Of a stretch of DNA of 64,000 nt, positions 33,575-42,501 are shown piece after piece. How positions within the stretch are numbered: position 1 is the stretch's first letter; the number at the start of each line of letters is the position of its first letter. A model generated the notes under the pieces. That model did no database searches. It had not been told where the DNA came from and was given only the letters and a program-made list of their open reading frames with translations. Both the position numbers and the translations under genes were made by a program. This DNA comes from Arthrobacter sp. YN (GTDB lineage Bacteria; Actinomycetota; Actinomycetes; Actinomycetales; Micrococcaceae), in the NCBI RefSeq assembly GCF_002224285.1, contig NZ_CP022436.1, forward strand, positions 3,844,001-3,908,000, written 5' to 3'.

Positions 33575-33660
33575 CGGCATGTGAGAGCGCATCCCGCCCA
33601 AACCCGAGGGATGTGAAAGAAGGTCCCGTCCAAGCCCGCGGGATGTGAGAGAGCCTGCGG
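33575..33660 (+). repeat. Third array of 32-bp repeats, downstream of the E2 gene
   Basis: Three diverged units with the core GGGATGTGAGAGAG are spaced exactly 32 bp (core starts 33576, 33608, 33640). The core and period are the same as in the arrays at 5919 and 6081. As with phoX, the array begins within a few tens of bases of the stop codon of a leftward gene and has the same orientation relative to it. Confidence 0.8.
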
Positions 33661-33664
33661 GGTG

Positions 33665-35143
33665 CTACATGTCCGCGAGCGCTCCACCCGGGTTCTCGAT
33701 GGCGTCAGCAACGTACCGGAGGAAGCCGGCCGCGGTTTCGCCGTCGCACACGCGGTGGTCGAAAGCCAAGGTCAGTTCGGTGACCTTGCGGACGGCGAGC
33801 TCGCCATTGACTACCCAGGGCTTGTCGATGATGCGGCCCACGCCGAGCATCGCAACCTCGGGGTAGTTGATGATCGCGGCGGAGCCGTCCACACCGAACA
33901 CGCCGTAGTTGTTCAGCGTGAAGGTGCCTGAGCCCAGTTCAGTGGGGGTCGCCTTTCCGTCACGTGCGACGGCGGTGAGTCGACGGATCTCTGCGTCCAG
34001 TTCGCGGGCACTCAACTCGTGCGCGTTCCGTACAGAAGGAACCACAAGGCCCCGGTCCGTCTGCGCGGCGAAGCCGAGGTTGATGCCGTCGAACCCAACG
34101 ATCTCCTGCGAGCCGTCCGACGCAGTTTCAAAGCGCGTGTTCAGGGCCGGGTATTTTTTTAACCCAGCCGTGACAAAACGGGCAATGAAGGCCAGCAGAC
34201 CAGGGGTATCGTGCGGTGCGCGCTTTTTGAGCTCGGCCCGCATCTCCAGCAACGCGGTAGCGTCCACGTCAACCCAAACCGTGGCTTCGGGGATCTCCGA
34301 TCGGCTGCGGGTCATGTTCGCAGCAACAGCCTTGCGGACACCACGAACCGGCGTTCGCGCCAACACAGGCAGACCAGTCCGGCTATCAACGGCACCCGCA
34401 TCAGCAGGTGCGGCAACGGGTGCGGCCTCCGGAGCGGGTGCAGAAGGAGCAGCAACAGAAGGCGCCGTAATAGCAGCCTCTACGTCCCGCCGCATGATCA
34501 GCCCACTGGCACCCGAACCCTCAATCGCTTCAAGGGAAACACCGTGGTCGCGCGCCATCTTCCGAACGAGCGGTGAGATCACTGCACTGAGCTTGCCAGG
34601 GATCCGCGTCCCCGCCACAGCAGGCTCCATCACCGGCTCAGCCACTGAAACAGCAGAAGCAGAAGAACCGACGCCGGCACCCGCCTTCCGCGGACGCGTC
34701 CGGCCCCCGGTAGCTCCGCCGGGCGTACCGTATCCAATCAGTACGTTGCCGGAGCCGGCCTTCTCTTCAGTCCGGTAGGTCTCAGCAGCAGCTTCCACGG
34801 CCGACGAAACGTCAAGACCCGAGGACACCGGCGAAGGATCAACAGAACCAGCCGGAGCAGGAACAGGAGCGGCAGCGGGCGCAGCCGCCGAAGAACCAGC
34901 GCGAGCAATCGAGATCAGCGGCTTGCCGACGTCGAGCGTTTGACCGGCCTCGCCGTGCAGCTCGGCAACCGTGCCGGCGTAAGGCGAGGGCACCTCCACC
35001 ATGGACTTCGCGGTCTCAACCTCGGCGATGGGCTGGTCAACCACAATCTCGTCACCCACGGCAACGAGCCAGTTCACCAGTTCGGCCTCGGTGAGGCCCT
35101 CCCCCAGGTCGGGCAGTTTGAAAACCTGCATATCTGAGCTCAT
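33665..35143 (-). CDS. Branched-chain 2-oxoacid dehydrogenase E2 (dihydrolipoyl acyltransferase)
   Basis: 492 residues. One N-terminal lipoyl domain (about 5-80) carries the lipoylated Lys in VETAKSMVEVPSP. An Ala/Pro-rich linker follows, then a peripheral subunit-binding domain (SPLVRKMARDHGVSLEAIEGSGASGLIMRRDVEAAI). A second Ala/Pro linker leads to the catalytic domain with the His-Asp motif AFDHRVCDGETAA near the C-terminus. The ATG at 35143 has GGAGGA inside the end of the E1-beta gene. It transfers acyl groups from E1 to CoA. No E3 gene is in the window. Confidence 0.92.
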   Translation of the reverse strand: MSSDMQVFKLPDLGEGLTEAELVNWLVAVGDEIVVDQPIAEVETAKSMVEVPSPYAGTVAELHGEAGQTLDVGKPLISIARAGSSAAAPAAAPVPAPAGSVDPSPVSSGLDVSSAVEAAAETYRTEEKAGSGNVLIGYGTPGGATGGRTRPRKAGAGVGSSASAVSVAEPVMEPAVAGTRIPGKLSAVISPLVRKMARDHGVSLEAIEGSGASGLIMRRDVEAAITAPSVAAPSAPAPEAAPVAAPADAGAVDSRTGLPVLARTPVRGVRKAVAANMTRSRSEIPEATVWVDVDATALLEMRAELKKRAPHDTPGLLAFIARFVTAGLKKYPALNTRFETASDGSQEIVGFDGINLGFAAQTDRGLVVPSVRNAHELSARELDAEIRRLTAVARDGKATPTELGSGTFTLNNYGVFGVDGSAAIINYPEVAMLGVGRIIDKPWVVNGELAVRKVTELTLAFDHRVCDGETAAGFLRYVADAIENPGGALADM

Positions 35144-35145
35144 GG

Positions 35146-36246
35146 TCAGTCCTCCCATTGAAGGTCGTCGACGGCGTCGAGGATGCGGTCGACGCTTGGC
35201 AGGTAGTAGTGCTCCAGCTTGGGAGACGGGAACGGGACGTCGAAGCCGGTCACTCGCAGGATCGGGGCGGCGAGGTAGTGGAACGCACGTTCCTGGACGC
35301 GGGCCACGATCTCGGAAGACACGGACGCGAATCCATGGGCTTCGGCGATCACGACGGCGCGTCCCGTCTTGCGCACGGACGCGCAGACAGTCTCGTCGTC
35401 GAAGGGGACGAGAGTGCGGACGTCGATGACTTCCAGCGAGCGTCCTTCTTCTGCGGCGGCCGCTGCTGCGGCGAGCGCGGTGGGGACGGACGGGCCGTAG
35501 GCGATGAGCGTCGCGTCCGTACCGGGACGGGCAACAGCCGCGCGGCCCTCGGTGGAGGTACCGGCGTCGTGTTCTGCTCGCAGGGCGCCCAAGTCCACCT
35601 GGTCCTTGGACCAGTAGAGCTTCTTGGGTTCCATGAACATCACGGGGTCATCGGAGTCGATGGCTTCGCGGAGCATTCGGTAGCCATCGGCAACGGTGGC
35701 CGGGGTGTAGACCTTGAGGCCGGCGGTGTGGGCGTAGTAGGACTCGGAGGAGTCGCAGTGGTGCTCCACTCCCCCGATTCCGCCGGCGTAGGGAACACGG
35801 ATGACCATGGGCATTTTGAGTTTGCCCTTGGTCCGGTTGTGCATTTTGGCGACGTGGCTGACGATCTGCTCGAAGGCGGGGTAGGCGAAAGCGTCGAACT
35901 GCATTTCGATGACGGGCCGCATGCCGTTGATGGCCATGCCCACTGCCATGCCGACGATGCCGGACTCGGCCAGCGGGGTGTCGAAGCAGCGTTGTTCGCC
36001 GAATTCGGCCATGAGGCCGTCGGTGATGCGGAAGACGCCTCCCAGCATTCCGACGTCTTCGCCGAATACCAAGACGGAGGGGTCGGAGCGCATGGCGTCT
36101 GCCATGGCGGTGTTGAGCGCTTTGGCCATGGTGAGGCTCTGCGGGCCGGTGGCTTCGGCAGTGGCCGCGGCGGACGCGGCGGCGCTGGCGGTGGCGGCGC
36201 TGACGTTGGCTGTGGTGGTGCCGTTGGCAGTGGTGGTGACGGTCAT
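35146..36246 (-). CDS. 2-oxoacid dehydrogenase E1 component, beta subunit
   Basis: 366 residues. The first 30 residues are Ala/Thr-rich and probably disordered. The transketolase-like beta domain follows: TMAKALNTAMADAMRSDPSVLVFGEDVG, AVGMAINGMRPVIEMQFDAFAYPAFEQI, GVEHHCDSSESYYAHTAGLKV. The C-terminal part has VIDVRTLVPFDDETV and VTGFDVPFPSPKLEHYYLPS. It overlaps the E1-alpha gene by four bases (ATGA). The alpha/beta-type E1 points to the branched-chain complex, since actinobacterial pyruvate dehydrogenase normally uses a single-chain AceE. Confidence 0.92.
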   Translation of the reverse strand: MTVTTTANGTTTANVSAATASAAASAAATAEATGPQSLTMAKALNTAMADAMRSDPSVLVFGEDVGMLGGVFRITDGLMAEFGEQRCFDTPLAESGIVGMAVGMAINGMRPVIEMQFDAFAYPAFEQIVSHVAKMHNRTKGKLKMPMVIRVPYAGGIGGVEHHCDSSESYYAHTAGLKVYTPATVADGYRMLREAIDSDDPVMFMEPKKLYWSKDQVDLGALRAEHDAGTSTEGRAAVARPGTDATLIAYGPSVPTALAAAAAAAEEGRSLEVIDVRTLVPFDDETVCASVRKTGRAVVIAEAHGFASVSSEIVARVQERAFHYLAAPILRVTGFDVPFPSPKLEHYYLPSVDRILDAVDDLQWED

Positions 36247-37436
36247 TTTGCGCTCTCCTCTCGGGCGAGTTCGCTGGCCAGCAGCTCGGACTGTTCTTTC
36301 AGCTGCGGCGTTTGCTTGTCGAAGACGTACTTGAAGAGGTCCAGCGGCTGGACGGGGACGTCCTCACCCAGGCCTTCGCGGAGCTGGGTGGCCACGGCCT
36401 CGGCGTGCTCAGCGATCTTGTTGCTCGCCTCGTCGTCGAGGAGACCCTTGTCCGTGAGGTACGACTTCATGCGAGCCAGCGGATCCTTCGCCTGCCATTC
36501 GGCAACTTCGCTGTCCGGACGGTAGCGGGTGGCGTCGTCGGCGTTGGTGTGGGCCTGCATGCGGTAGGTGTGGGCCTCGATCAGCAGCGGGCCGGATCCT
36601 TCGCGGGCCAGCTTCACTGCGCGGTCCATGACTGCGAGCAGCGCGACAAGGTCGTTGCCGTCAACGCGCTCACCGGCCATGCCGTAGCCAACGGCCTTAT
36701 GGGCCAGCGACGGCGCCACGGACTGGTGGCTGAGCGGTACGGAGATGGCGTACTTGTTGTTCTGCACGAAGAAGATGACGGGCAGGTGGAAGACGGCGGC
36801 GAAGTTCAGGGCCTCGTGGAAGTCGCCTTCGCTGGTAGCTCCGTCACCGCACATAGCCATGACTACCGTGTCTTCACCGCGCAGCTTGGCAGCATGCGCG
36901 ACGCCCACGGCGTGCAGCAGCTGGGTGGTCAACGGCGTGCACTGGATGCCCACGTTGTGCTCTTTGGGGTCGTACCCGCCGTGCCAATCGCCGCGGAAGA
37001 TGGTCATCACCTCAACGGGGTCCACCCCGCGGGTCATGACGGCGACAGCGTCACGGTAAGTGGGGAACAGCCAGTCGCCTTCGCTGAGGCACATGGCAGC
37101 TGCAACCTGGCAGGCCTCCTGGCCGTGGCTTGAGGGGTAGACGGCCATGCGGCCCTGCCGGACGAGCGCGGAGTTCTGGTCGTTGACCCTCCGGCCCACT
37201 ACCAGTTGCTCGTAGGCGGCCATCAGCTCGGCGTCGCCGGGGGTGGGGTATTCGTGGCCGGGTTCGGTGCCTTGCTCATCATGGGAGCGGAGGGTGCCGT
37301 CCGGGTTAACCATCTGGATCTGGTGCCGGGCGGGAAGCATGTAGTCCTCAACGCTGATGCCGAATTTTGTCCGAACGTCAGCAGCTTGGTCCTCTACAGC
37401 CGTTTCCGGCGCAGTGTGGTCTGCGTGGATCGTCAT
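36243..37436 (-). CDS. 2-oxoacid dehydrogenase E1 component, alpha subunit
   Basis: 397 residues, thiamine-diphosphate dependent. The cofactor motif is MCGDGATSEGDFHEALNFA through FFVQNNKYAISVP near residues 195-235. The phosphorylation-loop region reads EAHTYRMQAHTNADDATRYR. The N-terminal 40 residues are extended. It is the first gene of the operon, divergent from the Lrp-type regulator, with GAAGGACGG before the ATG. It decarboxylates 2-oxoacids from Val, Leu and Ile, feeding branched fatty-acid synthesis and catabolism. Confidence 0.92.
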   Translation of the reverse strand: MTIHADHTAPETAVEDQAADVRTKFGISVEDYMLPARHQIQMVNPDGTLRSHDEQGTEPGHEYPTPGDAELMAAYEQLVVGRRVNDQNSALVRQGRMAVYPSSHGQEACQVAAAMCLSEGDWLFPTYRDAVAVMTRGVDPVEVMTIFRGDWHGGYDPKEHNVGIQCTPLTTQLLHAVGVAHAAKLRGEDTVVMAMCGDGATSEGDFHEALNFAAVFHLPVIFFVQNNKYAISVPLSHQSVAPSLAHKAVGYGMAGERVDGNDLVALLAVMDRAVKLAREGSGPLLIEAHTYRMQAHTNADDATRYRPDSEVAEWQAKDPLARMKSYLTDKGLLDDEASNKIAEHAEAVATQLREGLGEDVPVQPLDLFKYVFDKQTPQLKEQSELLASELAREESAK

Positions 37437-37607
37437 TGGTCCGTCCTTCTCTAGCCACTATGTGCTTCCAGTATGTTCCAGCTAGATGTTTCGTATCCAG
37501 CTTTCGGCTGGATCATGGAAGCCCTTTCCTGGAATGGGTATTCTGAAAGACGAATTGCAATTGTGAGCTGGGTAACGTGCCCGTGCTGTAGACGAATTGG
37601 AGAGCCA

Positions 37608-38072
37608 GTGAGCGAGGCCGAGGCGGAGCAGACCGCCGTACCGCTGGACAGCGTGGACCAGGACATCATCCGGGAGCTGACCACCGACGGGCGCATGTCC
37701 GTCACCCAAGTGGCCGAGAACGTGCACATCAGCCGCGCCCACGCCTATACAAGGATCGCCCGCCTCACGGGCGAAGGTGTGTTGACCAAGTTCACGGCCC
37801 TGGTGGATCCCATCAAAGCCGGCCTTCGGTCATCGGCCTACGTGACGTTGAAAGTTCAGCAGCACTCGTGGCGCGAACTCAAGGAACAGCTGCGCGCGAT
37901 CCCGGAGATCCACCACATCGCTCTGGTAGGCGGAGACTTCGACGTCATCCTTTTGGTCCGGGCAACGGACAACATCCACCTCCGGCGTGTGATCTTCGAC
38001 CAGTTGCAGTCCATGGACGGAGTGCAGGATACCCAGACTTTCCTTGTCTTTGAGGACGTTGATACCCGGTAA
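37608..38072 (+). CDS. Lrp/AsnC-family transcriptional regulator
   Basis: 154 residues. The N-terminal helix-turn-helix is DSVDQDIIRELTTDGRMSVTQVAENVHISRAHAYTRIARLTGEGVL; the C-terminal RAM ligand domain has SAYVTLKVQQHSW, IHHIALVGGDFDVILLVRA and ends VQDTQTFLVFED. The GTG start has GGAG six bases upstream, which excludes the longer frame. It is divergent from the E1/E2 operon and likely controls it in response to branched-chain amino acids, as BkdR does in pseudomonads (inference). Two copies of ACGAATTG lie in the shared promoter region. Confidence 0.9.
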   Translation: MSEAEAEQTAVPLDSVDQDIIRELTTDGRMSVTQVAENVHISRAHAYTRIARLTGEGVLTKFTALVDPIKAGLRSSAYVTLKVQQHSWRELKEQLRAIPEIHHIALVGGDFDVILLVRATDNIHLRRVIFDQLQSMDGVQDTQTFLVFEDVDTR

Positions 38073-38132
38073 GGCCCCTGGACGGTCCATTGCTGGGAGG
38101 AAGCACCCATTTCCGAACCTTAGACTGTCCCC

Positions 38133-38705
38133 GTGCCCCTCAAGACTGCCTCCGCCACCCGCGCCATTGGCGTGTTTGTGGTGGCGTGTCTTTTGGCGGC
38201 GCTGTTCTGGATGATCGCGGCCTTTCAGTTCTTCTACGACCCTCCACAGGCCACGCCTCACCGCACGGATGCGATTGTGGTGTTGGGCGGTATGAGCAAG
38301 GAGCGGCTGCCCGTGGCCCAGAAACTGCGAAAGAAACTGGATATCCCCGTCCTTGTGGTCTCGACGACTGGTTTGGCCGGCAACGCGGAGGGTGACGCAC
38401 TGTGCGATGAGGACCAGGGTGATTCCGACCTGGTGTGCTTCCGTCCTTCGCCGCTGAATACAAGAGGTGAGGCTGAGGCATTGCGCGGGTTGATTGCCGA
38501 CCATGGCTGGAAGTCCGTGACTGTGGTGACTTCTGAGTATCACGTGATTCGGGCAGGCACTCTGATTGAGCAATGCACTTCGGCGGAAGTGCAGATGGTT
38601 GGGTCGCAACCGGACCTCTCAGCGGGAGCTTGGCTGGACCGGTTTGTGGTGGAAACAGGTGGGTTGATCGACACGTGGATGCGACCGGAGTGCTCGAGTA
38701 GTTAG
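38133..38705 (+). CDS. YdcF/DUF218-family protein
   Basis: 190 residues. One N-terminal membrane helix (IGVFVVACLLAALFWMIAAF) is followed by the DUF218 domain: DAIVVLGGMSKERLPVAQKL, PLNTRGEAEALRGLIADHG and TVVTSEYHVIRAGTLIEQ. The family is linked to cell-envelope metabolism, but the reaction is not established. The GTG start is 60 bp after the Lrp-type gene. Confidence 0.82.
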   Translation: MPLKTASATRAIGVFVVACLLAALFWMIAAFQFFYDPPQATPHRTDAIVVLGGMSKERLPVAQKLRKKLDIPVLVVSTTGLAGNAEGDALCDEDQGDSDLVCFRPSPLNTRGEAEALRGLIADHGWKSVTVVTSEYHVIRAGTLIEQCTSAEVQMVGSQPDLSAGAWLDRFVVETGGLIDTWMRPECSSS

Positions 38706-38910
38706 AGCCGGGTCCACCGACTTGGCTGTTGTGACAAATCCAGTAACTCCATATCGATCGCTGTCGGCTTCGGAGTCAAAGCACTTCATACGTTTTGCAA
38801 ACTTTTTGGCTACATGAAGGTTCTGGTCAAGCTATTGAGTTTTGGGGAGGCAGCGCCCCATCCTTTTGCCATAGGTCCAAGGTCTCACCCTACGAGCCCA
38901 AGGATTCTCC

Positions 38911-40557
38911 GTGGCCACTTTCAGAGCAGAGCCGACACCTTTTCCTCCCCGCAGGTCCCGTCACCTCACAGCCGGCCTTATGGCAGCGGTCGTTCTGGTG
39001 CTCGGTATCCTTCACGGGTCCCCGGCCCAAGCTGCAACTTCTCCTATTTATCCCATCAGCGGTTACTTCATCTATGGCAGCACCAGTGATGCAAACAATC
39101 TAAAGAAACTGACGGACATAAAGTCAGTGGGTGGTGACACCGTCATCACCTTCGGCTCACTGCTCAAGCCTGCATCGCTGTCGACCATCCCGGCTGGGTG
39201 CACAATTTCGGGCGTCAACTGTGCGAAGGCCGCCGCTTCCGGGGTCACCGTGAACCGCTACTTCATCTACTCGGACAACAGCTCATGGGGGTCCCCGGCC
39301 GTGCTGTGTGGCCGTGATAAGACCGTCACGAACGGCACGACAAAATACACCATACTGCTGCTGCCCACCCAAGGAAGCGGTTGCACTTCTCCTACAAATA
39401 CCTATGACGTTGTTGTGATTACCGGTGGCCAGTCATCAATATCCATTTCATTGGGCAAGACAGCCACCGACCTGGGCATGAAGTATTACGCTGGTCTGCC
39501 CGCACCGGTCAAGAGAACTGACATAACGTACTTACCCGATCTCTCCTACCAAGCGACATTTTCGCTCTTCACGGCCCGTTTCCTGCTCTATCAAGCGAAA
39601 GTCAACGATGTTCCCGGCCTGGCAGGTTTCTACCACCACACGGAGATGCCACTCAGCAATGGGGCCGTCTGGGATGCTGTCCTGAAGGTATACGAAATCC
39701 AGAATTCGAGGATTGCCCAGTACCAGCCAACTCGTTCAGCAATTGTCAGCCCCTACATCGACTCGCGTAGCGCTTTCTCCGGCAGAGTCACAGTTGATCA
39801 GGCGCGCGAAGCCGTAGAGAACATTGCCAACACTGCCGATGGCGTGGATCTCGCGATCGCAGTACAGGACGGCATGGGTACCGGCAAGGGCGCTTCATTC
39901 TTCGGAAGCGAATCCGGAAACAGCGTGGATCAGTATGCAGCCGCGATAGTGGGCAACGGAACCTGGGGTTCCAAGTACATGGCCCCAACACGCGAGTACT
40001 TTGTAGCCCTGGCTGAAGGTGTCCAGGGCACGGGAGCCGAGCTGTGGGCGAACCTGGAAGGCATGGCGCCGGCGACCTCGCAGAATCCATGCGACAACAG
40101 CCTGCGCGGTCAGACAACCAAGTCAAGAATGAACAAGCAACTCCAGCAACTGGGCAACACTCCTGGCAAGGTCATTTCCTTCATGTGGGATCCATACTTC
40201 ACATGTTCTGGGACGTTTGCCCCGATGCTGGAGCGGCTTAAGACCACCAGCACGACTCCTGTGATTACGGACTCCATTTTCTATGGGAATGGTGATGTGT
40301 TGGTCACCGGTCACAACTTGAGCGGTGGGAAGGTACAGGTCAAGTGGACCGACGCTTATGGGAGGGTGTTTGACAAGACCGTAACTGCCACGGGCTACAA
40401 CGCAGCGTACGGGAAGCAATTGGGCATCAACCCACTTCTTGAGTCGGTGACGGCAAAGCTGGGCAGCACCTCCCTGGGCTCGGGCAAGAACTACTTCGTC
40501 AACGTGACTAACGGTTCGGGAGTGAAGAACGACGCCCTCTATTCTGATCGGGGTTGA
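38911..40557 (+). CDS. Secreted DUF4434-like protein
   Basis: 548 residues. An N-terminal signal peptide (basic start, hydrophobic core, ending AQAA near residue 42) precedes PISGYFIYGSTSDANNLKKLTDIKSVGGDTVITFG, which fits the TIM-barrel-like DUF4434 fold, possibly a glycoside hydrolase. A C-terminal beta domain (about 450-548) looks IPT/Ig-like. The GTG start has AAGGA six bases upstream. Its N-terminal 120 residues align clearly with the partial gene at 63498, so two paralogues bracket the polysaccharide locus. A role in trimming or modifying the exported glycan is inference. Confidence 0.8.
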   Translation: MATFRAEPTPFPPRRSRHLTAGLMAAVVLVLGILHGSPAQAATSPIYPISGYFIYGSTSDANNLKKLTDIKSVGGDTVITFGSLLKPASLSTIPAGCTISGVNCAKAAASGVTVNRYFIYSDNSSWGSPAVLCGRDKTVTNGTTKYTILLLPTQGSGCTSPTNTYDVVVITGGQSSISISLGKTATDLGMKYYAGLPAPVKRTDITYLPDLSYQATFSLFTARFLLYQAKVNDVPGLAGFYHHTEMPLSNGAVWDAVLKVYEIQNSRIAQYQPTRSAIVSPYIDSRSAFSGRVTVDQAREAVENIANTADGVDLAIAVQDGMGTGKGASFFGSESGNSVDQYAAAIVGNGTWGSKYMAPTREYFVALAEGVQGTGAELWANLEGMAPATSQNPCDNSLRGQTTKSRMNKQLQQLGNTPGKVISFMWDPYFTCSGTFAPMLERLKTTSTTPVITDSIFYGNGDVLVTGHNLSGGKVQVKWTDAYGRVFDKTVTATGYNAAYGKQLGINPLLESVTAKLGSTSLGSGKNYFVNVTNGSGVKNDALYSDRG

Positions 40558-40565
40558 ACCACTGC

Positions 40566-40604
40566 CGACGGCGGCCGCCCACCATAGTGAAGCGGCCGCC
40601 GTCG
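40566..40604 (+). terminator. Terminator after the first DUF4434-like gene
   Basis: A perfect 13-bp GC-rich stem (CGACGGCGGCCGC with GCGGCCGCCGTCG) and 13-nt loop start nine bases after the stop codon, separating this gene from the rest of the rightward block. Confidence 0.8.
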
Positions 40605-40741
40605 CTCTGTCGTGTTTATGAAGACCTCCTTGGATTGCATTCTGAGGCACTGTCCATGCGGTCGGATATGTCACTCGACTTCCCAGATGCAAGAATTGAT
40701 TATGACCCTGTCCCGTTTCAACGCACCTGAGGAGTGATGAA

Positions 40742-41074
40742 GTGACGAACCCTGTTTCCCGAACAGCTGCCCTTTCGCCTTCTCCGCGCCACATGCGACG
40801 GCGTCGTTTCAGGGGTGACGTTCCTTCTTCGCTCCTGCCTGGGCACCAGCACAGTCAGACGACTGCAGAGCGCGCGCGGCCCGCGGTGGTCAATCGAACC
40901 TCATCTTCGGCGCCGCCAGAGATTAAGGCGCCTGCGGCAAAGGCCTCGAAGCCTCCCTCGACCCCGTCCAAGGACGTCAGCCTTCGTCGCAAACGCATTG
41001 TAGCCCTCGCAGTTGTGACGCTTGTCTCTCTGAGTATTCCGATTCTGGCTCTGACCTTGATGTTTGGCCGCTAA
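40742..41074 (+). CDS. Small C-terminally anchored membrane protein
   Basis: 110 residues. The first 80 are basic and rich in Pro, Ser and Ala, with no fold evident. A single membrane helix (VALAVVTLVSLSIPILALTLMF) closes the protein. The GTG start has GAGGAG seven bases upstream. It lies between the DUF4434-like gene and wecB; function unknown, possibly related to assembly of the export machinery. Confidence 0.6.
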   Translation: MTNPVSRTAALSPSPRHMRRRRFRGDVPSSLLPGHQHSQTTAERARPAVVNRTSSSAPPEIKAPAAKASKPPSTPSKDVSLRRKRIVALAVVTLVSLSIPILALTLMFGR

Positions 41075-41162
41075 GCAATATATTGCGTCATACGTAATTA
41101 AGGACCTCGAGGGACGGTGCGATAGCATCGGCTGGTCAGCCACTGCCTTTCTCGGGGAATCC

Positions 41163-42305
41163 ATGCCCATCGTCATGCCAATTTTCGGTACCCGTCCGGA
41201 AGCCATCAAAATGGCTCCGATCGTCACCGCCTTTCAAGAGTCTGCAGACTTCGAGTGCGTAGTGACCGTCACTGGTCAGCACCGCGAGATGCTGGACCAA
41301 GTCAACGAGTTATTTGGAATCGTCCCGGACCACGATCTGAACATCCTGCAGCAACGTCAATCGTTGTCTGCCATCATGACCCGCACGATTGACGGCTTGG
41401 ACAAACTGTTTGCGGCCAACAAACCCGATGCAGTCATCGTCCAAGGTGACACGACCACTTCCACGGCCGGCGCCATCGCTGCCTTCTACCATGGCATCCC
41501 CGTGGTCCACGTCGAGGCCGGACTCCGGAGCGGTGACCTGTTCTCTCCGTTCCCTGAAGAGGCGAACCGCAAAATCACGAGCCAGATCGCCAGCCTCCAC
41601 TTGGCCCCGACTAGTGTCAGCCGCGGCAACCTGCTGGCCGAGGGGATTTCCGAAAGCGACATCGTCGTCACTGGCAATTCAGTCATTGATGCACTCCTGA
41701 CCACCGTGGACAAGCACATCCCGTTCTCGGATCCGCAGCTGGAGGAGCTTGCTGCCAGCGGCCGCCGAATCCTCCTGGTGACCACGCACCGCCGCGAAAA
41801 CCAGGGCGATGCGATGCGTGGTGTTGGACGCGCTTTGGCTCGCATTGCCGAAGCAGAGCCGGACCTGATGATTGTGTTGCCTGCCCATAAGAACCCTGTT
41901 GTTCGCGAAGCGGTTCTGCCCGCCCTTGAAGGCAAGGAGAACGTCATCGTCACTGAGCCCTTGGCTTACGGCGAATTCACCCGGATGCTCTCCTTGGCGC
42001 ACATTGTTCTTACAGACTCCGGCGGAGTCCAGGAAGAGGCACCGAGTCTCGGTAAGCCGGTTCTGGTAATGCGCGATAACACGGAGCGGCCGGAAGCAGT
42101 TGACGCCGGAACTGTGACGCTTATCGGCACTGACGAAGAGAAGATCGTCAAGGAAGTTGACCGCCTCCTGAATCAGCAGGACGCATTCGACGCCATGGCC
42201 AACGCCGTGAACCCCTACGGTGACGGAAAAGCTGCCGAACGGACAGTTGCAGCTGTGGCCCAGCTCCTCGGGACCGGCTCGCGCATCCCGGAGTTCGTAA
42301 GCTAA
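41163..42305 (+). CDS. wecB: UDP-GlcNAc 2-epimerase (non-hydrolysing)
   Basis: 380 residues, family length. It converts UDP-GlcNAc to UDP-ManNAc in the cytoplasm. Diagnostic segments are MPIFGTRPEAIKMAPIV at the start, VTGQHREMLDQV, VIVQGDTTTSTAGAIAAF, VHVEAGLRSGD, PEEANRK, and LTDSGGVQEEAPSLGKPVLVMRDNTERPEAV. The ATG at 41163 has GGGGAA upstream; codons further upstream are not supported. Together with WecC (encoded in the convergent block) it should provide UDP-ManNAcA. Confidence 0.95.
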   Translation: MPIVMPIFGTRPEAIKMAPIVTAFQESADFECVVTVTGQHREMLDQVNELFGIVPDHDLNILQQRQSLSAIMTRTIDGLDKLFAANKPDAVIVQGDTTTSTAGAIAAFYHGIPVVHVEAGLRSGDLFSPFPEEANRKITSQIASLHLAPTSVSRGNLLAEGISESDIVVTGNSVIDALLTTVDKHIPFSDPQLEELAASGRRILLVTTHRRENQGDAMRGVGRALARIAEAEPDLMIVLPAHKNPVVREAVLPALEGKENVIVTEPLAYGEFTRMLSLAHIVLTDSGGVQEEAPSLGKPVLVMRDNTERPEAVDAGTVTLIGTDEEKIVKEVDRLLNQQDAFDAMANAVNPYGDGKAAERTVAAVAQLLGTGSRIPEFVS

Positions 42306-42312
42306 TTTGAAA

Positions 42313-42343
42313 CTGCCCTGGCTGGCTTGTCCAGTCAGGGCAG
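42313..42343 (+). terminator. Terminator after wecB
   Basis: A 13-bp stem with one G-T pair (CTGCCCTGGCTGG with CCAGTCAGGGCAG) and a 5-nt loop starts eight bases after the wecB stop. A promoter for the next gene is likely in the following 150 bp (TTGCTC at 42418, GATAGT at 42442, 18-bp spacing). Confidence 0.65.
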
Positions 42344-42501
42344 CTGCCTATCCGTTGTGGGTAGGCACTCTTGCCTCCGGGCGACCGTTACGCATTGTCC
42401 CGCTCTGTTTGTGACAGTTGCTCCTGGCGGCGCTCACCTAAGATAGTGCTCGAATGTGGCCGTTCAGGGGCAGATAGCCCGATTACGGCGTAAGGAATCG
42501 C

